Shown: positions 34,480 through 47,805, numbered from the stretch's first letter. The stretch is 64,000 bases of DNA from Spodoptera frugiperda (GCF_023101765.2 NC_064237.1:7969649-8033648); one strand, 5' to 3'. Made by a program: numbers and translations. Notes: a model not told the origin generated them from the letters alone.

Positions 34480-37313
34480 GTGCCAATCAGCCTTAGGCTT
34501 ATATTTAGCGGTGAATTTATTTAGGCAGATTGGAAGATGACGATAAGTATGATGGCAACTACGATTCCCGCCCTAGCCGCCTGCCAAAAGACAAATCTCC
34601 TCTTAAGGTTAAGTATTTTGTTCATTACTAAATTTTACCTGATGATGGTGACTAATAACACGAACGTGATAGGTATTCATATACGTAGTTGCCAAACACC
34701 AAACAACTGACAGACAATCGCAGGCTCCGTCCTCTCACTAAGTATTTCGAAAATCGGAAAACCCCAAATTATCTGTTACTGATTAATATTATAATGTACT
34801 ATTTAAACTTAATAAATGTTTATGCATATCTTTTTATAATTGCACAGGTCGAGGCTGACATTTTGTAATAAAATTACTCTTAAATTCCCGAGTTTACAAA
34901 GTGATAGGTGTTGGGTTTTTTGATTGCAAAATTCTAAGTCGATCGTGTCCGGTGTACATGGTAAACAGCTTGTTGGATATACAAGTACCTAATTAATTAA
35001 AAGTTATTAGAAAAGAATTGGTAGTGTGCTGTTAGAGTTGATTGCAATTCCCATGTTGAAACAGAGTGCCTATCCCACCCATTGAACTTAAAACCCAATG
35101 CCCGGCAGTCGCACTTGCGACCACTCGACCACCCGAAACAGTCGTGGAAGTCTGATGAAAGGTTAACAGACTTTTAGAGATAAATAAACAGTCAATTTCC
35201 TTGATGCTTACCGCTATTTACTTATTTGAATATAATTATTAAAATAAATAAACAAATATAAATAGTGCTGAATCATTGGATCCAGCTTTAAATGACATTC
35301 AAAACTTAGAAGGCTAACAGTAGCAAATAACTCTTCAAATAATTCAAAACCGCAATCTAAATTAATCGTCCTTGCTATGAATAAAAGTGTTATAATTATG
35401 TGAAACCTTTATACATATTATATGAGGTTTCTTAGAAATTATAGTTCTTGGTATTTAAAGATTTAAAAGACAATATGCCACGGCTAAATGCTGGATCACG
35501 ATCTCATATTTCCATTACGTAACTACGGAATTTTTTTTCAATGAACCTTCTTGGACTATTTTATTTTATAATACATGTGTTATGAGTATATTATGTTATG
35601 TTATGCTATTACGGTTTATTTCTTACTGTCATGTTATGTAACAGTTAGGTAGGTACCTACTTACTTATTTCGTTAGCTCGTAGAGAAATGCGATCATGAT
35701 TTGTTAGTGGATGACTCATACTATGTGGTGCTTGTACAGTAGAATTCTTTTATAACCATTATTTTTTTATGATGGGGAATCCTTCGAATTGCGTTCGGCT
35801 TTTCGGTGAGAAAGACTTGTGACCACCTATGAAGCAAATACAAAAAGGACACCGTGAGTCACCCAAGTCACAGTTGATATATTCCATAGTCCCATCGTGT
35901 TAGAATTATTATGTTATTAGAAGTATAAAAGAAAAATAAATGATAATAATATTGTCATATTTAACACCCACTCTTCACCAGTTACGTTAAGATTCTCATG
36001 TATTAGAAATTAATCTATTGTCACATAATCCGTGAATAAAAGCCGTGTATATTTGCTTGAAATGTACGCTTGCAGCTACTGGACTAATGAAGCAGTAGAT
36101 GTTTAAAATCAATTTCTTATTAAAAAGGTTTAACTAACAGTGGCAGAAAATCATTATAGTTACATGTATAATAAAAATAAAATGTGATATGTGTAATATC
36201 GATTTTGAAAGGAGGAAATATATATAGGTATTATTTGAATCGATTGGGAGAAATAATAAAAAAGTCTCCTCAATTATTATTATTAAGAATTGGTCGAGTG
36301 TTCACATTTATTGGCAGAAATGTAGGTACAAAATTTTGTTACTCACTCAAGACTATAAAATAAACAGAAGAAAAATTGGATTTGAGTAGTTTTTTTAACT
36401 CTGAAACTGGTTTCGGTTTACTGAAACCTAAGACGCTATTGTACTTTACTATGTTTAGCTACTAACTACCAATTCAACTTTATTACTACCTACTAACTCA
36501 AGCATTAAATGGTACTTTGTTTCCAAAGTCTAGAAAGACACCACGAGCTGAATGTGATTCAGAATCACCTCAGTTAGTCACTTGTATTTTAGGAGACTAA
36601 TAGTCCATTGGTAAACTGTATTATAGAGGGTTTGTTTTGTCTAGTTAAAGATCGAGCTTACTAGTAAAGGCTTATCAGAAGGCGCTGTTATTCGGTCTCT
36701 GCCAAACGTTCTAAGTCTCTACATCGACTATTTCCGCACCCTCGAGAAGAATACAGATAGCAAATGTGAGATGTTGACAAATATATTCTAACCTGCTCTC
36801 ATCACCCAGCTGCCCTGTGACTAAGCTATCTATTAAATATTTATAACGTAAACAAAGAAACATGAGTCTTAAAATTCGGTTGAAATCACTTCCCTAACTT
36901 CCGTAACATTGCTAGTCTGAACAGGACTGTAACATCATAGGTTGTGCTCATTGATACTAAACTTGAATACTAAGTGGGCATGTGACTATTGTAGACTCAT
37001 GACATGAGCACTGTATTGTGTGTGACGTCATTTTATATAACCAATCAAAACGGGGATTTTCTGGGACCTTTCTGTTTTTATTTTTGTAGGCAATTTTAAA
37101 TAAAGATGCCTTTCATCTTTTAACAAGACAAAATAATATCAATAGCCCATGTCAGGGTAGACGGACTATTTAGCTTTATATAAAAGGGGTTATTATCTCT
37201 ACGCTTGATGACGTCATTCGTCATGACGGACGTTTAAATTAGTGTAAATAGCAACAAAAGTGGTCCAGATACTGAGACAACCGCACGAAATCATACCATC
37301 CCGCAGTCCAAAT
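34480..37313. other. Gene-free stretch with one SINE A fragment
   Basis: 35045-35150 is a piece of family A in minus orientation (GCCCGGCAGTCGCACTTGCG). The rest is AT-rich with no supported ORF. Confidence 0.5.
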
Positions 37314-37456
37314 CCGGAGCTGCGAAGTAACTCGGGGCTCCGGTTTGAAAAGTAGGAGTAGGAACGGGCTGGTTTTTAGTCAATAAGAGTCTGACACTTC
37401 CTTTCGCCTCGCCTAAGGCGGGAAAGCCATTGGATGATTTTCACCCTTTAAAAAAA
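37314..37456 (+). repeat. SINE-like family B copy
   Basis: TCCGGAGCTGCGAAGTAACT to TTTTCACCCTTTAAAAAAAG. Plus orientation, full length, diverged. Confidence 0.85.
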
Positions 37457-37865
37457 GTAGTACAAATCAGTAAAAAATATTTCACTTTGAAATGGTTAAC
37501 TTTAAATTTGATGTAAAAAAATAGAAACCACAACCAAAATTATAATTTTGAAGTGTCTATAAACAAAAAACCTCGATAGAAAAGAGGTTATCCACTTGAC
37601 ACAGATTAAATAACTTTTCAATAATATTATAATATCTATGATAGACCACAATAAAAATTATTTGACCAATTTTTTTTTTGCCACTGATTGTGTTTGTAAC
37701 GATTATACTGAATTTTGCAATATAAGTGTCACAAGAATTGGTGGAATAGCTGATTGTCTATCCATTTCCTTTCGGTTGCAACATTGCAAGGTCATAGCTG
37801 TGACCCTCGATTCAGAATTACTAGATCTGCTCAAACTTGGGGAAATATTTCTTATTGCATATGTT

Positions 37866-38134
37866 TTTTATATGGAATAAGCCGGTCGCCCATGGACACT
37901 TAGAACCCCAGAGGCGTTACAAGTGCGTTGCCGGCCTTTTGGAGGTTAGGAATTTAAGGATTGTTGGAGAATTAGAGATTAGGAAGATTGGAAAGGGGGG
38001 TAATTGGGCCTCCGGTAACCTCACTCAATGTGAAACAACGAAAACTTTGTTTCACGTCGGTTTTCTGTGAGGCCGTGGTATCACTCCAGTCAAGCCGGCC
38101 CATTTGTGCCAAAGCATGGCTCTCCCACACTTAA
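37866..38134 (-). repeat. SINE-like family C copy
   Basis: TATATGGAATAAGCCGGTCG to AAGCATGGCTCTCCCACACT, minus orientation. It lacks only the middle GATTGCTTACCATC block. Confidence 0.85.
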
Positions 38135-38942
38135 TTTATTTCAATTTTATAACAAAGTCTAAGTCGAAAACATCTTCCCGAGATGATAAATCTAACTCTT
38201 TAGTTCCGTGATACTCGTACGTGTCTTGTTTTGTTCTTCAATTGTCAAAATAAATAGATCAGAATAAGTTTGCGTTAAATAATCTATTTTTAGCTCGTAT
38301 TGTGCCTAAACGGCATTGATTTGCGGATCATCGTATCTATTTGGATATAAACTAATCTAGTTTGCGTCCGGTTCATTTGTAGTCATCTCATTTGTTCATT
38401 GAATTATTTACGAGCCTTTTAATGTTCTGATGGAATCTTTTTTCCTTTCGATGAATTAATTTTATCGTCGAAGTCTATAGAGAATTTCAATGCTATGGTT
38501 ACGTTTTCTTAAAATTTTAATATGATAGTCCTTCTATTCGAAACGTAAACTTAAACAAAAATGTCCTAGGCTAATGTTTTTATTAAACGCTGAGTTAGTG
38601 ACAACCACATGATAATATTCTTATATCTTTGCGGTTTTATTGGTTATTTTAACGTACATATGTTAGCTACGTTAATTGTTATAACACCTTCCCATGTTAG
38701 CTGTTTTCAAGTTGTTTTAGTACGTAGGGTAAAGATACACTCCAATGTAAAATCTAATATAATTATAGGTAAGTTTATAGGATTATTTTACAATTAAAAT
38801 ATATAACTGGACCCTTGGTTTAAAGCTCATCATTCCAAATTCTTTGGATAGAAGCGTCTTTAAAACTAGTCTTATGTAACAAACGGTTAAACTAAATTCT
38901 CTCAAATGACTATTATACTATTGATAAACTGATACGGTTTTA

Positions 38943-39324
38943 TCTATATATTAATACGTGATGCAAAAACTTTGGACCGCTTTTTACGAAAATTGCGCGG
39001 ATGTAGGAGCATAAAATTTGGTACACTTATAGTTTATGTGTAGGAGAAGTGCGAAACGTTAATATTTTTCAAAAATAATGCTTATAAGGTACATTAAATC
39101 AATAAATAAAACATTACACACACATGCATAGTATCTGATCGTATTTGACAAAACGTCAAAATCAATAGACATTGCGATGATATTCTGACGTCTCATATGA
39201 ATAGAGTTTTATAAAAGAGTTTGTTTGAGTTTGAGTTAAATAAAAATTATTCTTGAACGTATGCTAAGTGCTATTGTTAATTAAATCGTATATGGTCGAA
39301 TTTCGGCCACTAGGCGACCACTAG
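38943..39324 (+). mobile_element. Helitron-like non-autonomous element
   Basis: Begins TCTATATATTAATACGTGAT after an A and ends with GGTCGAATTTCGGCC, a short stem, and GCGACCACTAG before a T. The TC start, CTAG end and A/T target fit Helitrons. It contains GACCGCTTTTTACGAAAATT, a stretch I associate with a common moth repeat. Confidence 0.6.
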
Positions 39325-39344
39325 TAATAATTAATAGTGAGATA

Positions 39345-39481
39345 TACTATATTCGCGCAGCCTACACGTGAAGTCGCCGAGTCTCTGCATGCTGCTCAAG
39401 ATGAAGAGTCTCTCTGTGACTTGAAACTAGTAGAACATTTTCTTCAAATATTTATGTGAGTAAACCGTGATTTGTAGTTAA
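39345..39481. repeat. MITE family E, left-truncated
   Basis: AGATGAAGAGTCTCTCTGTG, ACTTGAAACTAGTAGAAC and GTGAGTAAACCGTGATTT match the right half of family E. The left end abuts the Helitron-like element. Confidence 0.65.
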
Positions 39482-39817
39482 AAAAATATTTTTATGTTCG
39501 ACAGAGGAAGGGATCCCAGTTAGTCCAACCATGCCAGTTGGTTGGATCCTTTTGTATAAAACCAAAAGCTTCTATATAAAACTTGGCTAGTTTCTCATAA
39601 AAATATAGTCAAAATATTAAAAGTTTTATTAGCCTACAGCTGCAGGATGTAGTAGAACATTAAATAAATCTAGTTTTACATATTCAATATTAGTTTAGTG
39701 AGCGACGGCGTATCGAGGTTTACTTACTACAAGATGAGCTTGAAATAGATTAACAAACAAGGGGACTGAACTATTCTACACCTTGAACAAATTTTATCTA
39801 AAACTAAGCTATGTTCA

Positions 39818-39973
39818 GGAATGGAACTGCGGATTACCTAGCGGGTTTACCGGGGCTCCGGCTCGAAAAGCAGGAGTAGGAACGAGGTGGTTTTTAGTCA
39901 GTAAGGGTCTGACACTCCTTCTTGCCTCGCCAAAGGCGGGAGAAGTCATTGGATGATTTTCCCCCTTAAAAAA
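39818..39973 (+). repeat. SINE-like family B with a 13-bp target duplication
   Basis: GGAACTGCGGATTACCTAGC through to CCCCCTTAAAAAA. TAAGCTATGTTCA occurs at 39805-39817 and again at 39974-39986, directly flanking the copy. This is the target-site duplication of LINE-driven insertion and defines the family's true ends. Confidence 0.92.
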
Positions 39974-40439
39974 TAAGCTATGTTCATGAGGGCTGCTGGT
40001 TCTGGCTCCTGACTTTCCCGGTAAATATTTTTTTATACTACAATAATTAAACTAATTTAGCATAGTGTAGCGACGATACACTTATATGTATATCATACAA
40101 ACTTTAAATTAACTCAGTAGCTGCAACCAGCTATGTTATTCTTTTTATAAGTGGTAGTTGCTATAGCAACCTGATTCGAATTTGTATCAGAAAGGCATTG
40201 ATGTATAAAACCTTCTATACCACCAGGCGACCCGTCGTATATTCTAAATTGGTTTCGTTGTATTTGTCAATTAATAAGTTTATTTGTTGGGTTTTCCTGG
40301 TTTTTTGGTTAAACTATTTAACGTAGGTTTAGTTTGATATCGATTATTAGTAGCTGTAGTTAGTTTTTTTAATAAAATTGTAAGTCGTAAGTCGTTTCTT
40401 TTAAATTATTTTAAGCTTGGTTATTATAGCCAAAAATCT

Positions 40440-40609
40440 TTCAAGTTGCAAAAGATCATTTTTATAACATGATTTTTATGCCCGAAGGTAGTTAGGAGCC
40501 AAAGCCGAGGAAACGTGAATTAAGTAGCATTATAAAACTAATGTGGTTAAAACCAAAAATTTGCCGGAAGTCACTATTCCACGCGAACGAAGTCGCGGGC
40601 AAAAGCTAG
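40440..40609 (+). repeat. Helitron-like 3' end
   Basis: Ends CCACGCGAACGAAGTCGCGG, then GCAAAAGCTAG before T: a stem (CGCGA/TCGCG) followed by CTAG. The 5' end is not clear. Confidence 0.45.
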
Positions 40610-41737
40610 TCATTAATAAAATTAATGGTATTGTTTGGTCATAATATCTTATTAACGCTAATTATTCGACATTTTTCATAACAAAAACAAATCTTTAATA
40701 GAACAAGAATTACCAGTATGTATAGATCTTTAGAGTACTATACTTTCTAAGAATATTATACGCAAAATACATTATTAGCTCTGCGTATTTAGTTTGTGGT
40801 CATCGATAAATATAATAAATGTGAACGCACCGTTTGTTTGTTGTGTATAAACAGTAAAATACAATATTATACTAATATGTATTGTGGGATGACTAATACA
40901 GGTGTTCACTAGTTCATGAAAGGACTTTATAATTATATGTTATGCACTAGAAATATATATTTTTTATTCTTCCATCACTTTTTCTATTTACTTCCATGAA
41001 CAATGAAAATTATAAAATTAAATGCAAGTGTTTCTTTGGAAAGAGACAGTGCAGCTGGCAAGTTTCGTCCTGGTTTAGATTTCCAGGTCGGGAGAAGTAT
41101 TACTGGTTTTTTAATTAAAAAAATATATTTATAAGTATGCAGTCGCTAATTGTGGTCGCCATTTCGGTGTATGACTGTAGGCTTACTGCTTATCATACGG
41201 GACTCATACCGTAACTGTCAAAAAAGTCAAAACACATATAAGAAACACGGCTCCAGTACGGCATGGTTTTGATTTACGGCTACCGCTAGTTGCCAGCGTG
41301 CTTACGGCGCGTCGACTGCGAGTTGCAAGCGAGCGTTGCGACAATTTTTCGCAAGCAGTAAGCACATTACCCGCGCACTTCCATTGTGCGGAAGAAAAGA
41401 GGCGCTCTTGCCCTAATACTGCAAGTCGCAGGACAATTAAAAAAAAAACACATTACATCTGGCATAGTTTATTAAGAAAGTCTTACATAATCATTAACTA
41501 CTATTAAAAGGAATCAGTATTGTTACGGCATTAGGTAAAACTTGCATTTTCTTAAGTTTAGTCATCGAGTTTACGTAACAGTTGAACGCATTAGTTAAAG
41601 ATTGACGAAATACACATGTAATGAGTTAATGAGAGTGATTGTCATGTGGAATGGCGAGACTCTAGAACACTCGTAACTAGTTGTCGTATGATTGAATTAC
41701 TTTACAAGATGTTTTACTTTTATAGTCTCTGGTATTT

Positions 41738-41812
41738 CGGGTGACCATGGGCGGCGGCGATTGCTTACCATCAGGTGACCAGTCTTGTTTTTACCGGCTT
41801 ATAACTTACAAA
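41738..41812 (+). repeat. SINE-like family C fragment
   Basis: CCATGGGCGGCGGCGATTGC followed by TTACCATCAGGTGACCAG matches the 3' part of family C. Confidence 0.75.
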
Positions 41813-42544
41813 AAGTTATTTTACAATTGGGAGTGCTCACAATGGAATCCACCAAAATGTCCCAGACGGCAATTCGTGCTTTTCTTTGACATTAGAAAAG
41901 TTAAAATTTATATTTTTATACCCTAAAGTGGAAAATTTTCAAGGATCTCCCCCACACCTCGGTAGAACGAAGACGACTTTGGAGACTCATACGGACTAAA
42001 AATCACCACTATATCACTCGTTAATATTTCGCCTGAATGAAACCCGTGATCCCTTGTTCGGCATGCAGTATTAAACTATTCGACCATAGAATTCCTTATC
42101 TTCATTGTAAAATTTTCCCTGATACACCACAACTACACAAGCAAAAAATACATATCACGATTCAATATACCTCACTTAACCTCTCGTCTACCAATCTATG
42201 CGACAGAATAAACAACAAATTATAGTAGGCACTGCGTCATAGAAAAACATTGGTCAAATAAGTAAATTGCATTCTTACCACATTCTTCCCATATAAAATC
42301 CCTTTTAGTACACATTGGTAAAACAAAGCGGCACACGTTTCTATAGATTAATGTCGACAAACGATTTTATTATTGAATATTGTTTCAGTTCTCTTATTGT
42401 GTATCAAAGAATGGTTGTATACAGAACTCATGCTCTGTGGATGTTCCTCCATATGATGATGTAATTATGTACTTTACGTCTTATGTGGATATACACATGG
42501 TACATTTTAACTTGCAATCAAATATTTAGGATATGTAGGTACTA

Positions 42545-42840
42545 TGTAGGTATACCACATCAACAGCCTATTAGTGGCCACTGCTGAGTAAAACCTCTTC
42601 TCGCATGGAGAAGTTTTGGGCATTAATCACCACGCTTGCTTAATGCGGATTGGCGATTTCGAACTTATAATTAGAAATTATAAACCCTGGTTTCCTCGCG
42701 ATGGTTTCCTTCACCGTTTGTCAGTGATGTCTAATTAATAATATTAATAAGTACATATAATACGGGATAAGTTACGATGGTAGGATTCGAACCCGCACCC
42801 TCATGCATGAGGAGCGGGCGTCTTAAACCTCCGGGCCATA
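42545..42840. repeat. Interspersed repeat of LINE 3'-end type
   Basis: Contains CAACAGCCTATTAGTGGCCA, CTTCTCGCATGGAGAAG, TTTCCTTCACCGTTTGTCAG, and GATTCGAACCCGCACCCTCA. I know this arrangement as a common moth repeat. There is one copy here, so it is called from memory only. Confidence 0.5.
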
Positions 42841-43812
42841 TGTAGCTATTTGCTTGATTATTTCAACAATGTTTGTTTATGTTAAAAGGTATTATAACAT
42901 TATGGAACACGCTTTGTGTTGTATTTCCTTATGGAAAGTAATAAGGAAAGATAAGTTATACCTAAGTCTTCGACTGCCTCGCTTTTTCAAGTGGTTGGAA
43001 GTGCAACTGAAGTGCGAAGAAAAGCGTTTCGAAATTCGAATTCTATGACTGTATCGCTTTTAGAATTTTTAGATATACCTCCAGAAATAGCATTTGTTTG
43101 AAGATGGAAATAAAACTGATTTGGGTTTATATTTTATTTATTTATTTATGAATTTACTTAGCTCTATTGTAGACAGGGTGGTGGGTACTAATTTGTCAAA
43201 TAGTTAATGAAATAGATTACCAACATTTTACTTCAATATTTGTACAGAATCGAGACCTCTTTAAGAGCAAACTTCTAAACACCACGTGGGCGTAGTCGCG
43301 ACGGAGAGCTAGTCTCAAATAAACAACTAATAATAAGTTGAGCAGCATGACACGGCAATGACCGCAGGCCTCATTGGGGGGTGTGTCAATATCGCCTGAC
43401 ACATCACATATGACCTACAATAGCGTCACCACTTAACTGTTGATAAACGGTAATATGACGCCGCACCAATAATAATAAACAATCACTGCAAAGGAGAAAA
43501 TAAATTCAATGTCAATCCTATCGCAAATAGGAAGACCGCATATCATTAGGTATACTACGTCGCTAGTCTACGCAAGTAATCAAAATTGACGTACGATACC
43601 ACATACGTCTTTATAAGGGGGTCGCATTTCAATTGAAATGGCGAATAAACAAGAACATTGAAGATTATGAACCACTTAAACACATTCATCAATTGTTTTT
43701 AAATGATCAAACGTCAATGCGCAAAAAGTACGCCTCCTATTGTTTCTGGACAACTTATAAATAATGGGGGGACAGGGCCTCAGAAAAAAGTAAATGTAAT
43801 TGTAGGTAGAAA

Positions 43813-43962
43813 TTCCTGCAGACTACCTAGCGGGTTTACCGGGGCTCCGGCTCGAAGTGCAGGAGTAGGAACGGGATGGTTTTAAGTTCGTAAGTATCTG
43901 ACACTCCCTCTCGCCTCGCCCAAGGCAGGACAAGACATTGGATGATTTTCTCTCCTTAAAAA
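43813..43962 (+). repeat. SINE-like family B copy
   Basis: CTGCAGACTACCTAGCGGGT to TTCTCTCCTTAAAAAG, plus orientation. Confidence 0.85.
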
Positions 43963-44723
43963 GAAGACATTCTACATAGAGCCTCTTCGATACAGGAAGA
44001 CGAAGGGCCCTGCCAGACACTGACTGACTAAAACGACTCCGAACACCGTGATGTTCGGCATTATGGTACCTGAATCTGTTAAAATAAATGTTTTCAAAGT
44101 TTTATACCTCATTTTTTCCAAACATAGTAAATACTCAAATGTGAAATAATTACTTCTACAGTCCATTGTTATCTTAAGAAGCCCGTAATTTAAAAGGCGA
44201 TCTACAGTCTTACATCAAACACAATTCTTGTCTCCGTGCTCTAAGTACTGATATTGTTTCTCAAACATTTATAAATATGCATTATTTCTACAAAATTGTG
44301 TAATGCAACAGAAAAGCAACATATTAACATGGAGGAATCATTTATCATGCGAACGATATGTATTGTGTCACTAAACAGATAAAGAAAGGAAGTCCCACTC
44401 GAAATAGTTCTAATTTTACGAGTGCTTTATTGAAAGGCACTTGTGTTACCTACATTGCATAATCTAGTTTTGTGCAATACTCTTCTGATAGACTACTGAT
44501 AACTAGAAGTCGTTAACCTGTTTGTTAGCTAATATTGTTATTATGAATTAACAATGTAATTAAATTAAAAGAAAGTTTCGCAATAATGAGTCAATTCATT
44601 TATCAAATACTTATGACTAATTCATTACAATTATTGACTTGTAATGTATTTCTTAATTAATTATTCCAGAAATATCTAACTCAATTTTTTAGCATATTTT
44701 GTGAGTAAAATAGGTTTACACCC

Positions 44724-44872
44724 TTTTTTAGTGGGGAAAATCATCCAATGACTTGTCCCGCCTGGGGTGGAGCGAGAGATAGTGACTATTACTGATTAAA
44801 AACCACCCTGTTTCCTACTCCTGTTCTTTGAGCCGGAGTCCCGGTTACTCGCTAGACGACAGCTCCTGGGGT
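44724..44872 (-). repeat. SINE-like family B copy
   Basis: CTTTTTTAGTGGGGAAAATC on the left, GCTAGACGACAGCTCCTGG on the right; minus orientation, diverged. Confidence 0.8.
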
Positions 44873-46784
44873 GCACAGCACTGAGACTCGACAGCTCACC
44901 AATGTTGAAAGAGAAATAAATGGTATAAATACTCTTAAGTTAAGTCGAGAAGTATTATTCCCCGTTTAAAAATACTGGGAGTATGTTCTAAAGGTCTAAC
45001 ATTGCACATGGCTTTAAAAGTAGACAGAGATGATAAAATCAAACGAAGATTGCGACTTCACTATCACATGAACCTACTGTCTTTTCCCTGCTATGTGTCC
45101 CTAATCAGGACTCAGCAGGACGAAGGTACAGTTACTTAATACACGCATCTAACGCAATAAACATTATGTTTTATTTATTATATAGTTACGTAGATAACGT
45201 TAGCAGTGATGACATACATTTAACTTGATGTTTTATTTAGGTATTCATCAAAACGCTTCATTTAATTTGCATTTATGTTAGCTTGGAGATAGTTTTGAGA
45301 CGTTGTTTTAGTAACTAAAATTGTTTTATGTTGAGGTTAAGGTTGAGGCCTAATAGGTTGAGATAGAGATTAATAATGTTTTATAGAGAAAATATGGGGA
45401 AACGTGTTACTTATGCACAACAAGAATAAAAATATGACGTGTAGGTAAACACAGTTTTTTCGGGCATGTTTCACGATCACACATGAGTACCCGATAAACT
45501 TATATGACAGATAGTTCATACAAATTAGGTTCTAAATTCAAATGTATCTGTGGCATAGCGGCTATCCAGACATTGTGAAACAGGCCCTAAGTTTCTTTTA
45601 GCTTAATTGACACACATTTAATATTGAAAATGCAACAATTCATCCACGAGTTACACTAAACAGACATTATGTTTAATCTCAGCATTTTTTAGTAAATTAC
45701 ATAGTGAGTAATATAATGCAATACATAATATATCGAATTATAGATACTATATAGGAATACGACGCTTATTCATTGTGGAAAAAAACACAAACGAATGTTT
45801 AACAGTAAATACATGAAATTTTGACGTAGGTAAATGAAAGTAAATAGGCGTGACACGTACATTGCACTTTTTATCTGGATTGTTCGTAAATTAATGCATA
45901 CTGTATCAGCAATGTATTAGACATGGGCATTATACACGCATCTCGGTATAACAATTCGGTGGTTGAGAAGTAGTTAATTTCAATATTGGTATTGAAACGT
46001 TAAAAACTGTTAAAAACGCTACTTTTGTATGGATTTTGATGGTAACATGCACAGACCTGTGACGTCATCATATAAATATTTGTGTCAAATAGAAAAAGTA
46101 AACTAAAGCAATTAAAAAAAATGATTATTTTTTACTATTGTATTGTACTTCAAAGTTGATAATATAAATTATTTTTGTTTAGAGAAAAAATACCCAATTG
46201 CGAATTTGACATAAAATTCGTACTACTACCATGCTATGTAGGTAGGCATGTGTTACTGAACTTGACCGCCCAGCTATTACGTAAACCGACAGGTTTTTTT
46301 AAATTTAATAACCTGTGCCTTACGTGAATGCGTAATACTTTTTATACATGACATGACATGGCATAGAAAATATTAAATCAATCATTTTTTTTGGAACAAC
46401 GGCATTTTTTTAGACTCTGCGTAACCTACATACTTAGTATTTGTTAATTATCCTTTTTTCTTTTACACCTAATTTTTTTTGCATGTTTTTCATGACACAT
46501 GTATATTGAGATGAAATTTTTAAGAACTTTTTGTGTACCTACACAATAAGATAAAAAGTATTATTATTATGCGAATAAACATTAAAGTACTAAAACACTC
46601 ATAATTGACATAAAATCCACATAAACACGTCTGAAAATCATAAAAAAAAATATAATACTACGTACATAAGTTTCCAGCCTATTTCCTCAATTGTAAATAA
46701 GACAAAAAAAAGAAACAAATTAGATTTATATCAACAGGATAATTGATTATGGTTGTGTAGTTAACGTCGGCTTGATCAAGGCGC
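44873..46784. other. AT-rich gene-free stretch upstream of the plus-strand promoter
   Basis: Only one repeat was recognised (45485-45597). Long A/T runs are common and no ORF is supported. It would contain distal control sequence of the gene starting near 46.8 kb. Confidence 0.4.
45485..45597 (+). repeat. Repeat, first of an inverted pair
   Basis: GAGTACCCGATAAACTTATA through GCATAGCGGCTATCCAGACA to GTGAAACAGGCCCT. The reverse complement of the same sequence, with differences, is at 51201-51302. Confidence 0.7.
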
Positions 46785-47017
46785 AGGAGTATATAGAGTG
46801 GTGGGCGAGCCGCGGCCGCCTAATTGTTGGACGTGTGTTGCGCGCGCCGGTACACTGCAACGAATCACTCCCGCGCATACTTCGCGAGTCGACGATCGAA
46901 ACTTGTGATTTATATGTTCCTATGGATTTTTATAGCAACTAGTGAGAAACTGAGAGACATCTGAATTTTATTGTGTATTTTTGTGTGAAGTTTAATTTTT
47001 TTTTTTAATATTTCAAA
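46785..47017 (+). promoter_or_regulatory. Core promoter and 5' UTR of an unknown gene
   Basis: A TATA box (TATATAG at 46790-46796) is followed by about 100 bases of CpG-rich sequence (GAGCCGCGGCCGCC, GCGCGCGCCGG, CGCGAGTCGACGATCG), unique in this AT-rich neighbourhood. A 5' UTR of about 150-200 bases then leads to an ATG in good insect context (TCAAAATG). The transcription start is not fixed; about 46820 would be expected from the TATA box. Confidence 0.6.
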
Positions 47018-47051
47018 ATGTTGAGTGGGTGGCAGCTGATTTTGTCGAAAT
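47018..47051 (+). CDS. Putative first coding exon of an unknown gene
   Basis: ATG at 47018 reads MLSGWQLILSK and then meets a strong splice donor (AAAT|GTAAGT at 47052). Context: TATA box, CpG-rich 5' region and a Kozak-like TCAAAATG upstream. The short mixed-hydrophobic peptide could begin a signal peptide. No following exon was recognised up to 64000, so intron 1 would exceed 17 kb. Very long first introns are typical of insect developmental or neuronal genes. The product cannot be named from 11 residues. Confidence 0.5.
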
Positions 47052-47645
47052 GTAAGTTGCATATTTTTTTTAAATATTATTTTAATTTCCTTAATTTTTT
47101 TTTGTTCTTATTTTACGCACTTATATGTGGCGCATTTTTTTAATAAAATTTTTATATGGAAGCGTAAATAATTTAGGTACCAAATCGATTTACTACAATA
47201 CCTTTCTGATACGTGCACATACATACATAGTTTAATACAAAACATTTTATTGTGTTCTGTGAGTTTCATAAACAAATATTAGGCATTTATGGTGGTAATT
47301 ACGATTTGACTTAATTACTTTCTTCTACAGTAATTATTGTTTAACATCGCATTAATTGCAGCATATCGATTGCGATTTTAGTTGACAAGCGTACAAACTA
47401 ATCGAATGCATAAAAAATTGAAAAGATTTTCCTTAGGTCGAAACAAGAGCGTGTTCTTTTTTTGAAAACTTAAAAAAGATTAAACTTTGTTGATTATTTT
47501 TTTTTTTGTAAAAACATAATGTAAGTATGAGATAGTTTCCCTTCTTGTTATAAATTTAAAAAAAAAGCAGTTGATAAGAAAAAAATGGTGCTCAAGTAAT
47601 GAAAGTAGGTACCAATTTTTCATAAACACCTGTTCTTAACAGTTA

Positions 47646-47805
47646 TTATTCCGCTATACAATGTACACTCACTTTTCTTTTTACTACTGCGAAATTATTC
47701 GAAATACCGAAAAAAGGCACTGGGCTTTTTTAGATAGTACTTTGCCCAACCGGGGAATCAAACCCGTTGTCGCACTTGCGTCCACTTGACCAACGAGGCA
47801 GTATA
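47646..47805 (-). repeat. SINE-like family A, partial
   Basis: Minus orientation: TATACAATGTACACTCACTT on the left and CACTTGACCAACGAGGCAG (tRNA-like head) on the right. Confidence 0.8.

Noticed and set aside
41298..41507. 69-codon plus-strand frame in a CpG-rich patch (41275-41430)
   Set aside because: No TATA box, splice or family evidence; it contains poly-A codons. It may be an old repeat.
43217..43402. LINE or protein fragment on the minus strand
   Set aside because: No recognisable RT or nuclease motif; the resemblance was too weak to support.
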